Position numbers and translations under genes: made by a program
The notes under the pieces: generated by a model
The model's input: only the letters and a program-made list of their open reading frames with translations
What the model was told of the DNA's origin: nothing
The model's database searches: none
Shown here: positions 42,874-51,446 of the stretch, in pieces
Numbering within the stretch: position 1 is the stretch's first letter
How the letters are laid out: the number at the start of each line of letters is the position of its first letter
From: Brevundimonas sp.
Lineage (GTDB): Bacteria > Pseudomonadota > Alphaproteobacteria > Caulobacterales > Caulobacteraceae
Direction of reading: 5' to 3'
NCBI RefSeq assembly: GCF_004210735.1
Contig: NZ_SDZL01000012.1
Span: forward strand, 1 to 55,564
DNA: 55,564 nt

Positions 42874-43850
42874 GCGAGCATCCGCGTGACCGGTTCGACC
42901 TGATCCCCGATGCGGCGGCCGAAGAGGCGTTTCTGGACGCCCTGTCGCGGGGGCGGCTGCACCATGCCTGGTTGCTGTGCGGCGTCGAGGGAAGCGGCAA
43001 GGCCAGCTTCGCCTATCGCGCGGCACGTCGCCTGCTGGGCGGGGTCGAAGATCGAACGCGCGGTCCGCTGGGCGTGTCGCCGCATGATCCGGTGGCGCGT
43101 CTGATCTCGGCCCAGGCCCATCCTGATCTGCTGGTGCTGGAACGCGCGATTGAGGGGGGCAAGGTCAAGAAAACCATCTCGGTCGATCAGGCACGCGATC
43201 TGCCCGAATTCTTCGCCAAGAGCCCGTCGCAGGCCCGCTATCGCGTGGCGATCGTGGATGCGGCGGATGATCTGAACATAAACGCCGCCAATGCCTTACT
43301 AAAGATTCTTGAGGAACCGCCCGAGAATGGCGTGCTATTCTTGGTGACCCATGCGCCGGGGCGATTGCTGGCCACGATCCGGTCGCGTTGCCGGCGTCTG
43401 AACTTCCCCGTCTGGCCACAGGCCCGGCTGGAGGATCTGGTGATGAGCCGGACCGGCGTGACGCCCGATCAGGCCGAACGCGCCGCCGCCATGGCCGGCG
43501 GGTCGCCGGGCGCGGCGCTGGCGCTGGCTTCCGGCGCGACGCAGGAGGCGGACGATCTGGCCCGCCGCTGGGTCGAGGCCGGCGACATTGACCGGGCGGA
43601 ACAGCTGGCCATCGCCGACACCTTTCGCGGGGCCGAGGGCGCGGCGCGTTTCGACGCCCTGCTGGACCGGCTGATCGCGGCTGTGAAGGACCGGGCCCTG
43701 ACCGCGCCGGGCGGCGAGGGCGCCTGCTGGGCCGAACTGTGGACGCGGTTGGCGGAATTGCCGGATCGGGTCGCAGGTCTGAACATGGATCGGGGGGACG
43801 CCCTGGCCGGGGCGCTGGCCGATCTGGCGCGAACCAAGGCGGCCCGCTGA
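42870..43850 (+). CDS. holB: DNA polymerase III delta-prime subunit
   Basis: A 326-residue AAA+ clamp-loader subunit. WLLCGVEGSGKASFAYRAAR carries a P-loop-like GVEGSGKAS, then ISVDQARDLPEFFAK and NAANALLKILEEPPENGVLFL, and the SRC motif (TIRSRCRRL) that reaches the neighbouring subunit. GTG 42870 overlaps the tmk stop; an upstream in-frame start at 42846 is less likely. Works with the DnaE encoded at 4097-7552. Confidence 0.95.
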   Translation: MSEHPRDRFDLIPDAAAEEAFLDALSRGRLHHAWLLCGVEGSGKASFAYRAARRLLGGVEDRTRGPLGVSPHDPVARLISAQAHPDLLVLERAIEGGKVKKTISVDQARDLPEFFAKSPSQARYRVAIVDAADDLNINAANALLKILEEPPENGVLFLVTHAPGRLLATIRSRCRRLNFPVWPQARLEDLVMSRTGVTPDQAERAAAMAGGSPGAALALASGATQEADDLARRWVEAGDIDRAEQLAIADTFRGAEGAARFDALLDRLIAAVKDRALTAPGGEGACWAELWTRLAELPDRVAGLNMDRGDALAGALADLARTKAAR

Positions 43851-44635
43851 TGCTGATCGACAGCCACGTCAATCTGCACGCCCCCCAGTTCGACGATGAC
43901 CGTGACGCCGTGATTGCTCGTGCGCGACAGGCAGGCGTGCGGTTGATGGTCGAGATTTCGGACCGGCTGGAGACGTTCGAGGCGACGCACGGTCTGGCCA
44001 TGGCGCACGACGACATCTGGTGCACCGTCGGTGTGCATCCGCACGAGGCGCGGCATTACGAAGACCTGACGACCGCGCGGCTGGTCGAACTGGCGCAGCG
44101 GCCCAAGGTCGTCGGGGTCGGCGAGTGCGGCCTGGATTTCCACTATGACCTGAGCCCGCGCGAGATTCAGGCCGAGGTGTTCCGTCGCCACGTGGTCGCG
44201 GCGCGCGAAACGGGCCTGCCGCTGGTCGTCCATACGCGCGAAGCGGACGATGTGATGGCGCAGATCCTGATCGAAGAACACGCGCGGGGGCCGTTCCGCC
44301 TGCTGATGCACTGCTACACCTCCGGGCCTGAACTGGCGCGGACAGCGGCGGAACTGGGGGCGTGGTTCTCGGTTTCCGGCATCGCCACCTTCAAGGCGGC
44401 CGAAGAGGTGAGGGCGGTGATCCGCGACATGCGGGCCGACCGCATCATCGTCGAGACCGATTGCCCCTATCTCGCGCCCGTGCCGCATCGCGGGCGGCGG
44501 AACGAGCCGGCCTATATCGGCCATGTTCTGGAAAAACTGGCCGAGATTCGCGGTTGGTCACATGAGGATGCCGACCGACGCACGACCGACGCCTTCTTCG
44601 CTCTGTTCGACCGCATTCCCCGGCCAGCGGCATGA
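43850..44635 (+). CDS. TatD-family metal-dependent hydrolase with a substituted first-site ligand
   Basis: A 261-residue TIM-barrel hydrolase related to TatD deoxyribonucleases (YcfH/YchF type neighbours of holB). Metal ligands seen: Glu in GVGECGLDFHYD, His in VVHTREADD, His in LLMHCYTSG, Asp in ETDCPYLAPVPHRGR. The usual N-terminal HxH is instead HVN (residues 6-8 of MLIDSHVNLHAPQFD), with a His at 10. One metal ligand is therefore changed. ATG 43850 shares one base with the holB stop. In many relatives metG lies between holB and tatD; it is absent here. Confidence 0.93.
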   Translation: MLIDSHVNLHAPQFDDDRDAVIARARQAGVRLMVEISDRLETFEATHGLAMAHDDIWCTVGVHPHEARHYEDLTTARLVELAQRPKVVGVGECGLDFHYDLSPREIQAEVFRRHVVAARETGLPLVVHTREADDVMAQILIEEHARGPFRLLMHCYTSGPELARTAAELGAWFSVSGIATFKAAEEVRAVIRDMRADRIIVETDCPYLAPVPHRGRRNEPAYIGHVLEKLAEIRGWSHEDADRRTTDAFFALFDRIPRPAA

Positions 44636-45450
44636 GCGGGCAGGGCGCGCTGGAGGTCGTGATCCTGGGTTGCGGCTCCTCCGGCGGCGTACCGCGCGGG
44701 GACGGCGAATGGGGCGACTGCGATCCCACCGAACCGAAGAACCGGCGCACCCGCTGCTCGATGCTGGCGCGCCTGCACGGCCCGGACGGCGTGACCAGCG
44801 TGCTGATCGACACCTCGCCCGACCTGAGAGCTCAGGCCCTGGCCGCCGGGATCACCCATGTCGACGGGGTGCTGTTCACCCACGATCATGCCGATCAGGT
44901 TCACGGAATCGATGATCTGCGCGTCTTCGCCATCCGGTCGCGACGGCGCATTCCCGCATGGATGGATGTCGCCACCGAGCGATCGCTGACGCATCGGTTC
45001 GACTATATTTTCGAGAGCAAGCTGGGCTATCCGGCGATCATCGAGGCGCGTCGGTTGCCGCCGTACGGCGAGGGTTTCGTGATCGACGGGCCGGGCGGCC
45101 CCTTGCCGGTGACGACCTTTGATCAGGAGCACGGGTTGATCCGCTCGGTCGGTTACCGGCTGGGCGATGCGACAACCGGTGTAGTCGTCTATTCCAGCGA
45201 CGTGTCGGGTTTGGATGAGGTCGCGTTGGACGCCGTTCGCGGGGCCGACCTGTGGATTCTGGACGCGCTACGCTACACACGCCATCCCAGCCACGCTCAT
45301 GTTGATCAGTCCCTCAGTTGGATTGTGCGAACCGGCGTGCCGCGCGCCGTCCTGACGAATCTTCACATTGATCTAGATTACAATTGCTTGCGATCTGAAG
45401 TACCGCCCAATGTCGAAGTGGCGTTCGATGGTTGGGTATGGCGGCGGTAG
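44632..45450 (+). CDS. PhnP-like metallo-beta-lactamase-fold phosphodiesterase
   Basis: A 272-residue MBL-fold protein. The metal motif THDHADQVHG gives H84, H86, D88, H91; further ligands are likely in DVSGLDE (Asp) and the HAHVDQS segment. N-terminal VVILGCGSSGGVPRGDGEW and paired cysteines (WGDCDP, TRCSML) match the PhnP/cyclic phosphate dihydrolase branch, often annotated YcbX-neighbour or PQQB-like. With the TatD gene (4-nt overlap) it forms a conserved pair; its physiological substrate is not known. Confidence 0.9.
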   Translation: MSGQGALEVVILGCGSSGGVPRGDGEWGDCDPTEPKNRRTRCSMLARLHGPDGVTSVLIDTSPDLRAQALAAGITHVDGVLFTHDHADQVHGIDDLRVFAIRSRRRIPAWMDVATERSLTHRFDYIFESKLGYPAIIEARRLPPYGEGFVIDGPGGPLPVTTFDQEHGLIRSVGYRLGDATTGVVVYSSDVSGLDEVALDAVRGADLWILDALRYTRHPSHAHVDQSLSWIVRTGVPRAVLTNLHIDLDYNCLRSEVPPNVEVAFDGWVWRR

Positions 45451-45597
45451 GCTTGCGGTTCTTGGTCTGCTACAAGAAAATGTGATGTTCTTGGGTAATC
45501 GTCTCTCCACCGTCTTCGACAAGCGTTTGAAGTCTCAATCTTGAGCGTTGTAGGCGTGACGAAACGGGCGATCTGATGGCCGGATGATCAGCGTTGC
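45451..45597. other. Convergent intergenic gap
   Basis: 147 nt between the MBL gene and the end of dnaE2. It is relatively AT-rich. Two GTTC words occur (near 45459 and 45487) but without a second half-site at N7. No terminator with a T-run or gene was found. Confidence 0.5.
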
Positions 45598-48500
45598 TCA
45601 GTGGAAGTCGCGCGATCCCGGCAGGATGCGCACGTCGCGGGGATGGCGGTGTGGCGGTTGGCGCGGGGTCTGGGGATGGGCGACGACGTCGGCGCGGGCC
45701 AGTTGGATTTCCGCCACATGATCCTCGGACAGGCGCGATAGTTCGGCCGAGCGGTCGACGACGCGCCGGGCGACGACGTGGATGACTCCTTCAGGGCTTT
45801 TCTCGACCACTCCCTCGACCAGCATCAGGCGGGCGGACATCACCTCGCGCCGGAACTGCTCCAACATTCGCGCCCAAAGGACGACGTTGGTGATGCCGGT
45901 CTCATCTTCCAGGGTGACAAAGATGGCGTTGCCCTTACCCGGTCGCTGACGCACCAGGACAACACCCGCGACCTTGATCACGGAGCCGCCGCACCGGGTC
46001 TCGGTCGCTGCGCAACTGAGCACCTTTTCGGCATCCAAGACGGGGCGCAGCAACTGCATAGGATGCGCCTTAAGCGACAGGCGCGTGGTCTGGTAGTCGG
46101 AGGCGACATGCTCGCCCAGCGGCATTACCGGAAGGCAGGCGTCCTCTTCGGCGCCCAATTCGCGGGCGCCGCGTTCGTGCGCCTCGGCGGCCGCGAACAG
46201 GGGCAGGGGGGCGTCGTCGGGCAGGCGACGGACTGCCCATAGCGCCTCACGCCGGTCCAGGCCCAAGGAGCGGAAGGCGTCGGCATCGGCCAGCTTACGC
46301 ATCGCGGCGCCGGACAATCTCGCCTGCCGGGCCAGGGTTTCAGGATCGGTCAGGGGACTATCGGCCCGTTCGAGAGATATTGAGGTCGCCCAATCCTCCC
46401 TGAACCCCTCGATCTGACGCATGCCCAGGCGCAGGACAGGCGCATCGGAAGGGCCTTCCAGGCTGTTGTCCCAATCGCTGTGGGAGACGTCGATGGGGCG
46501 CACCTCGATCCCGCCGATCTCTTGCGCCTCGCGCACGATCTGGGCTGGGGCATAGAAGCCCATGGGCTGGCTATTCAGGAGGGCGCAGGCGAAGGCGGCC
46601 GGGTGCCGCTTCTTCAGATAGGAGGAAATGTAGACCAGTCTGGCGAAGGAAATGGCGTGGCTCTCTGGAAAACCGTAGGAGCCGAAGCCCTTGATCTGTT
46701 CAAAGCAGCGCCGCGCGAAGTCTGGATCATAGCCGCGCGCGATCATGTTGGAGACCATCAAGTCTTCGTATTTCATCAAGTCGCCGTCGCCCCTGAAGGT
46801 GCCCATGGCTTTGCGCAAGCCGTTGGCTTCCTCAGGAGTGAAGCAGGCAGCGACCATGGCGATCTTCATCGCCTGTTCCTGAAACAGGGGCACGCCTAGG
46901 GTTTTCCTGACTATGGCTTCCAATTCGTCTTGGGGGTGTTCGAGGCCGGGGCGGGGATACTTGACCTCCTCCACGCCACTGCGCCGTCGCAAATAGGGAT
47001 GAACCATGTCGCCCTGGATGGGGCCGGGGCGGACGATCGCCACCTGAATGGCGAGATCGTAGAAATTCCTGGGCTTAAGCCGTGGCAGCATGTTGATCTG
47101 AGCGCGGCTCTCGACTTGGAAGACGCCGATGGAGTGGCCCTTCTGGAGCATGGCGTAAACGTCGGGCTGTTCGTCGGGCACCGTGTGAAGCAGATAGGTC
47201 CGGTCCTGGTGCGCCTGGATCAGGTTGAAGGCTTTCCTGATGCAGGTCAGCATCCCCAGCGCCAGGATATCGACCTTCATCAGGCGCAGTTCGTCGATGT
47301 CGTCCTTGTCCCATTCGATGAAGGTGCGGTCCGGCATGGCGGCGTTGCCAATAGGGACAAGTTCGTCCAGCCGATCCTGGGTCAGCACAAAGCCGCCAAC
47401 ATGCTGGGACAAGTGGCGAGGGAAGCCCAACAGGCGCGAGGCCATGGCAACGGCGCGGCCGATCATCGGATTGGCGGCGTCCAGTCCAGCCTGTTCGACG
47501 TGCCGGTCGCCGATTTCGGTCCCCCAGCTTCCCCAGTGGCTGGAGGCCAGGCGGGCGGTGATGTCCTCAGTCAGACCCAGCGCCTTGCCCACGTCGCGAA
47601 TAGCGCTGCGCGGGCGATAGCGGATGACGGTGGCGGCGATGCCGGCACGATGGCGTCCATACTTCTTATAAAGATACTGGATGATCTCTTCGCGCCGCTC
47701 GTGCTCGAAGTCGACATCGATGTCGGGCGGTTCGTTCCTGCTGGTAGACAGGAATCGCTCGAACAGCAGATCGTGCTTGGCCGGGTCCACCGAGGTGACA
47801 CCCAGGACGTAGCAGACGGCGGAGTTGGCCGCCGACCCGCGTCCCTGACAGAGAATGCCGAGGTTATTGGCTTCCCGGACGATGTCGTGGATGGTCAGGA
47901 AATAAGGCGCGTAATCGGCGTTCCGGATGAAATCCAGCTCCTTTCGGAGCGTCGCTCTGACTTCTTCTGGAACACCGTCAGGATAGCGGATGTCGGCGTT
48001 GCGCCAAGTCAGGTAATCCAGCCACTCCTGCGATGTCGTGTGGGGCGGCGTTGGCTCTTGCGGATAGTTGTAGGTCAGGTCCTTGAGGTCGAAGATCACT
48101 CGCGACAGAAATGCGGTCGTCTCCGTTACGGCCTCGGGCGCATCCCGGAACAGGCGGAGCATTTCAGAGGGCGGCTTTAGCCAGCATTCGCCATTGACCT
48201 GCAGCCGGCGTCCGGCTGTTTCGATCGTCACACCCTCCCGAATGCATGTCAGAACGTCCTGAAGGTCGCGTTCTGCCGGCAAGTGATAGAGAACGTCGTT
48301 GATGGCCAGCAGGGGAACACCGGTCCGCGCCGCCATCGCCTGCAACCGTGCCAGCCTGCGCCGGTCGTCGCCCCGGCGAAGCATGGCGGCCGCCAGCCAG
48401 ACCGCCCCCGGCGCTGCCTCGACCACGCGCGCCACTGTGGCGTCCAGTCCGGTCAGCCGGTCCGGCGGCATGACGATCAGCAGCAGCTCCTCGGGATCGG

Positions 48501-48984
48501 CCAGCAGGTCATGCAGGCCGATCTCGCATTCGCCCTTTTTCGCCCGGAGGTTGCCCAAGGTCAGCAGGCGCGTCAATCGCCCCCAGCCCGCCCGCGTCTC
48601 GGGATAGGCCAGAATGTCTGGCGTCCCGTCGTTGAAGCTCAAACGCGCGCCGACGATCAGGCGAAAATCGGCCGCCCACTGCTTGATCTCTTCCGACAGG
48701 GCCGGATCGTTTAATGGGTTTTCGACAAAGGCGACCTCGCCCGGACTACCGCCATCTCTCAGCTTCTCCGGCGGGGCCAGGCCGTCGCGGCGCAGATCAT
48801 TCAGGGCGCTCCATGCCCGCACCACCCCCGCCACGGTGTTGCGGTCGGCCAGGCCCATCCCGGCATGGCCGCGTAGCAGAGCCGTCAGCACGAGGTCCTT
48901 GGGGTGTGAGGCCCCGCGCAAGAAGGAGAAGTTGCTGGTGGTCGCCAGTTCTGCATAGTCGCCGCGAGGGTCGTGAGCGCTCAT
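45598..48984 (-). CDS. dnaE2: Error-prone DNA polymerase DnaE2 (ImuC)
   Basis: A 1128-residue C-family polymerase, paralogue of the replicative DnaE. The PHP domain starts YAELATTSNFSFLRGASHP, and the active-site PPDIDVDFEHERREE holds the catalytic aspartates. The C-terminus ends HPRDVRILPGSRDFH, characteristic of DnaE2. Together with ImuA and ImuB it does SOS translesion synthesis and causes damage-induced mutations in Caulobacter and Mycobacterium. ATG 48984 overlaps the imuB stop (ATGA); an earlier in-frame start at 49008 would lie inside imuB. Confidence 0.97.
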   Translation of the reverse strand: MSAHDPRGDYAELATTSNFSFLRGASHPKDLVLTALLRGHAGMGLADRNTVAGVVRAWSALNDLRRDGLAPPEKLRDGGSPGEVAFVENPLNDPALSEEIKQWAADFRLIVGARLSFNDGTPDILAYPETRAGWGRLTRLLTLGNLRAKKGECEIGLHDLLADPEELLLIVMPPDRLTGLDATVARVVEAAPGAVWLAAAMLRRGDDRRRLARLQAMAARTGVPLLAINDVLYHLPAERDLQDVLTCIREGVTIETAGRRLQVNGECWLKPPSEMLRLFRDAPEAVTETTAFLSRVIFDLKDLTYNYPQEPTPPHTTSQEWLDYLTWRNADIRYPDGVPEEVRATLRKELDFIRNADYAPYFLTIHDIVREANNLGILCQGRGSAANSAVCYVLGVTSVDPAKHDLLFERFLSTSRNEPPDIDVDFEHERREEIIQYLYKKYGRHRAGIAATVIRYRPRSAIRDVGKALGLTEDITARLASSHWGSWGTEIGDRHVEQAGLDAANPMIGRAVAMASRLLGFPRHLSQHVGGFVLTQDRLDELVPIGNAAMPDRTFIEWDKDDIDELRLMKVDILALGMLTCIRKAFNLIQAHQDRTYLLHTVPDEQPDVYAMLQKGHSIGVFQVESRAQINMLPRLKPRNFYDLAIQVAIVRPGPIQGDMVHPYLRRRSGVEEVKYPRPGLEHPQDELEAIVRKTLGVPLFQEQAMKIAMVAACFTPEEANGLRKAMGTFRGDGDLMKYEDLMVSNMIARGYDPDFARRCFEQIKGFGSYGFPESHAISFARLVYISSYLKKRHPAAFACALLNSQPMGFYAPAQIVREAQEIGGIEVRPIDVSHSDWDNSLEGPSDAPVLRLGMRQIEGFREDWATSISLERADSPLTDPETLARQARLSGAAMRKLADADAFRSLGLDRREALWAVRRLPDDAPLPLFAAAEAHERGARELGAEEDACLPVMPLGEHVASDYQTTRLSLKAHPMQLLRPVLDAEKVLSCAATETRCGGSVIKVAGVVLVRQRPGKGNAIFVTLEDETGITNVVLWARMLEQFRREVMSARLMLVEGVVEKSPEGVIHVVARRVVDRSAELSRLSEDHVAEIQLARADVVAHPQTPRQPPHRHPRDVRILPGSRDFH

Positions 48985-50543
48985 GCGAACAACCCATGGA
49001 TAAACCATCGCGGCTCGGCCGTTTCGCCGTAAAGGCCTTGGCGGAATAACCAGAAGCGACGCCCCTCGCTATCCTCGACGCGGTAATAATCGCGGGTTCG
49101 CTGGTCAGGGGCGCGCCACCATTCCCCATTGATCCGTTCGGGACCTTCGGAGCGCACGACCTGATGCAGGATTCTACGCCAGCGGAACCGCAGGGGCGAG
49201 CCGTCCGGCACCTCGGCCAGGGTTTCGACTGGCTGGGGCGGGTGGAACATCTGCAAGGGACGCAAGGGAGGAGCGTCCGGATCTGGCGCGGGCCAGTCGC
49301 CGTCCGAAACGTGTGCGGCCGCGGGGATCATACGCTGGGCACGTTCAGGCATGTGCGAGTCGTAAGGCGCGAACCGAAGCACCGCTTCTGGCCCCAGCCG
49401 CGCGGTCAGCCGGTCGATCAGGCGGCTGAAATCCTCGTCCGTCGGCCGGTCACCATCCAGACTGCGCTGAGTTTGCGCCAAAGTCTCGGCCGTTATCACC
49501 GCCATCCGAATCTGGTCGAAGCCGAAACCTGGATCCAGCGGGTTGGCCAAGGCCGCCAAACGCTCACGGAACAGGCGCAGGATCACATCTGCGTCGCGCG
49601 TCGGCCGACCGGTGCGCGTCATAATTCGTCGGGTGACGCCGTCCACGCGATAGAATCCGGCTTCAAAGACGCGCCCGCCCAGCCCGGCCTGATCCAGTCG
49701 ATCGGCGGTCTCTACCAGCAGGACCGACAACACACGCTCGACATCTTCAGGCGCGGAAATCGGCTCGAAGAAGATGCGATCGACGACGATCGGCGGCGGC
49801 GGCCGATGCGATGTGATGCGCACATCCTCGTCGCCTAGCACGCGCGCCAGCCGTGCGGGAAAGTCGGCGCCGAAGCGGGCGGCCAGGGGCGCGCGGGGCC
49901 GATCATCAAGATCGCCGATCCGTTTCAGTCCCGCACGGCGCAGGGCTTGTTCCACCTTGTCCGGAAGCTCCAGCGCCGCGACCGGCAGGCGACGGACGGC
50001 AACGCGATCCTGTTCTGGCGTGAAGAGCCCGCCAGACCCGAAGCGGGCCAAGGCACGCGCACACTGGGGCGTTCCAGCCAGAGCGACGCGGGCCTGAAGC
50101 CCAGCCCGTCCGACGCGCCCTTTCAGAGCTCTCGCCAAACCCGTCTCGTCGCCGAAGAGGTGGGCGCAACCGGTCACATCAAGCATTACGCCGTGCGGCG
50201 GGTCCAGCGCGATCATCGGCGTGAAGCGGCCGAAGTCCTCCAACACCTGCGCCAGCAGGGCATCGTCGAGGTCTGGGCGATGGACGACGGTCCGCAGCAG
50301 GGGGGTGCGCGCTTGTGCATCGGCCAAGGTCATACCGGGCGTCAGGCCCACCTGCGCCGCCGCTGGATCGACGGCGGCCAACCCCAGCGAGCCGCCGACC
50401 TTTTCGATCAGAACCAAGGGTAGAGCGGGCTCAGACGATGCATCGGACGATGTCTGTGTCTCGCGCGCCAGCCGGTCGCTCGGCAGCCAGGGAAACCAGA
50501 CCGCCAGATAGCGGCGCGGGTTCGACGAAGACGCGGTGTTCAC
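48981..50543 (-). CDS. imuB: ImuB, inactive Y-family polymerase adaptor
   Basis: A 520-residue DinB-like protein. It begins RRYLAVWFPWLPSDRL in the place where active Y-family enzymes have the DxD-type acidic residues, so the catalytic carboxylates are absent; LDVTGCAHLFG is the family core. ImuB serves as hub linking ImuA, DnaE2 and the beta clamp. The GTG start at 50543 lies 113 nt inside imuA; because the conserved YLAVWF begins at codon 12, a real overlap of at least about 80 nt cannot be avoided. Confidence 0.94.
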   Translation of the reverse strand: MNTASSSNPRRYLAVWFPWLPSDRLARETQTSSDASSEPALPLVLIEKVGGSLGLAAVDPAAAQVGLTPGMTLADAQARTPLLRTVVHRPDLDDALLAQVLEDFGRFTPMIALDPPHGVMLDVTGCAHLFGDETGLARALKGRVGRAGLQARVALAGTPQCARALARFGSGGLFTPEQDRVAVRRLPVAALELPDKVEQALRRAGLKRIGDLDDRPRAPLAARFGADFPARLARVLGDEDVRITSHRPPPPIVVDRIFFEPISAPEDVERVLSVLLVETADRLDQAGLGGRVFEAGFYRVDGVTRRIMTRTGRPTRDADVILRLFRERLAALANPLDPGFGFDQIRMAVITAETLAQTQRSLDGDRPTDEDFSRLIDRLTARLGPEAVLRFAPYDSHMPERAQRMIPAAAHVSDGDWPAPDPDAPPLRPLQMFHPPQPVETLAEVPDGSPLRFRWRRILHQVVRSEGPERINGEWWRAPDQRTRDYYRVEDSEGRRFWLFRQGLYGETAEPRWFIHGLFA

Positions 50544-51213
50544 GATCCCACTCCAGTGTCCAGGTTCGGGGTACGCCCCCGCCGCGATGACGTAACCGGG
50601 TCGCGGAAAAGGCCGGGCGGCCGGGGGCGTCCCTCTCCAGCGGCGCAGAGGCGACAGCGCGCACGGACCAGCGCGTCTCGGCCGCGCTTGGGGCCGGCTC
50701 GGCTGCCGCGCGTGCCAGGAAGACCGTCGCTCCGCCGGACCGGGCGGCCAGAGCCAGGCGGCGACTGGCGGTTAAATTCATCGCCCTTGCTTCACCCCAG
50801 GCGCTTAACAGCACGGCCCCGACTGCCTGGTTGCGCAACGCCTCTTCTCCCACGGCCAGCAGGGTCTGAATATCGCGTACCCGCACCAGCAACAGGTTCT
50901 GGGGCAAAAGCCCCATCTCGTTCAAACCGGGCGCATAAGGGCGGCCTGCCTCCTGCGCCGCCATTTCGTGGAGCGCCCACACGACCGGCCGCTCTGCCGC
51001 CGCTTCAATGGCCATGCCCAGTCCGACCGCATTCCCTGCCATCGCGTCTGCGGGGGAGGCGGCATAGAGGTCGTGCAGGGCCTGACGTGACAAAGACGCC
51101 AGTGGCCCGTCATCGCCGGCATGATCGCAGAGGCGTCCGCAATAACCCTCAAAGGCCGCCAAGCGCTCCTTTAAGGCGTTAATCTGGCCGGGCAAAACCC
51201 TGACGTTCTTCAT
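50431..51213 (-). CDS. imuA: ImuA, SulA/RecA-related component of the SOS mutasome
   Basis: A 260-residue protein (MKNVRVLPGQINALKERLAAFEG...) of the ImuA family, distantly RecA/SulA-like, with LLPQNLLLVRVRDIQTLLAVGEEAL in the ATPase-like core. It is needed with ImuB and DnaE2 for induced mutagenesis. It is the first gene of imuA-imuB-dnaE2. There is no ribosome site before ATG 51213, and the promoter geometry puts transcription start on the A of that ATG, so its mRNA is probably leaderless. The C-terminal 113 nt overlap imuB. Confidence 0.93.
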   Translation of the reverse strand: MKNVRVLPGQINALKERLAAFEGYCGRLCDHAGDDGPLASLSRQALHDLYAASPADAMAGNAVGLGMAIEAAAERPVVWALHEMAAQEAGRPYAPGLNEMGLLPQNLLLVRVRDIQTLLAVGEEALRNQAVGAVLLSAWGEARAMNLTASRRLALAARSGGATVFLARAAAEPAPSAAETRWSVRAVASAPLERDAPGRPAFSATRLRHRGGGVPRTWTLEWDREHRVFVEPAPLSGGLVSLAAERPAGARDTDIVRCIV

Positions 51214-51248
51214 TTGTTCTATTTCGATCTAACAGCTCTGCAAGTCAA
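51205..51248 (-). promoter_or_regulatory. SOS promoter of imuA-imuB-dnaE2 with LexA box
   Basis: On the minus strand TTGACT (51243-51248), a 17-nt spacer and GAAATA (51220-51225) form the promoter. The LexA box reads GTTC-TTCATTT-GTTC on the plus strand (51205-51219); it begins just downstream of the -10 and covers the start codon (51211-51213). Confidence 0.85.
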
Positions 51249-51446
51249 GCGAAGCTGCTGGTCGATCAAGGCTGGTTGTTAAGCTGGCCCCTATGAAATC
51301 GATCATTCATGATAGGGTCCAAATCAGCCGCCATGCACTGATGGCTGTGCAGCTGACTATGTCTTATTTCGCATAATATATCTTAGGCGTATCTAAGAAT
51401 TTTGCGACTTTCTTTCCTCAGACTCCGCGCGGAAAATCGCGAGCGT
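51249..51446. other. AT-rich spacer between lpdA and the imuA promoter, with inverted repeats
   Basis: No gene is seen in these 198 nt. CCCTAT (51289-51294) and ATAGGG (51312-51317) flank a nested ATGAA/TTCAT dyad. TCTTAG-GCGTAT-CTAAGA (51381-51398) is a perfect 6-bp dyad; on the minus strand it is followed by TATATTAT and could be a weak terminator of the pdh operon. The composition is far richer in A/T than the neighbours. Confidence 0.5.

Noticed and set aside
45451..45597. GTTC words suggesting another LexA box
   Set aside because: No second half-site at N7 spacing.
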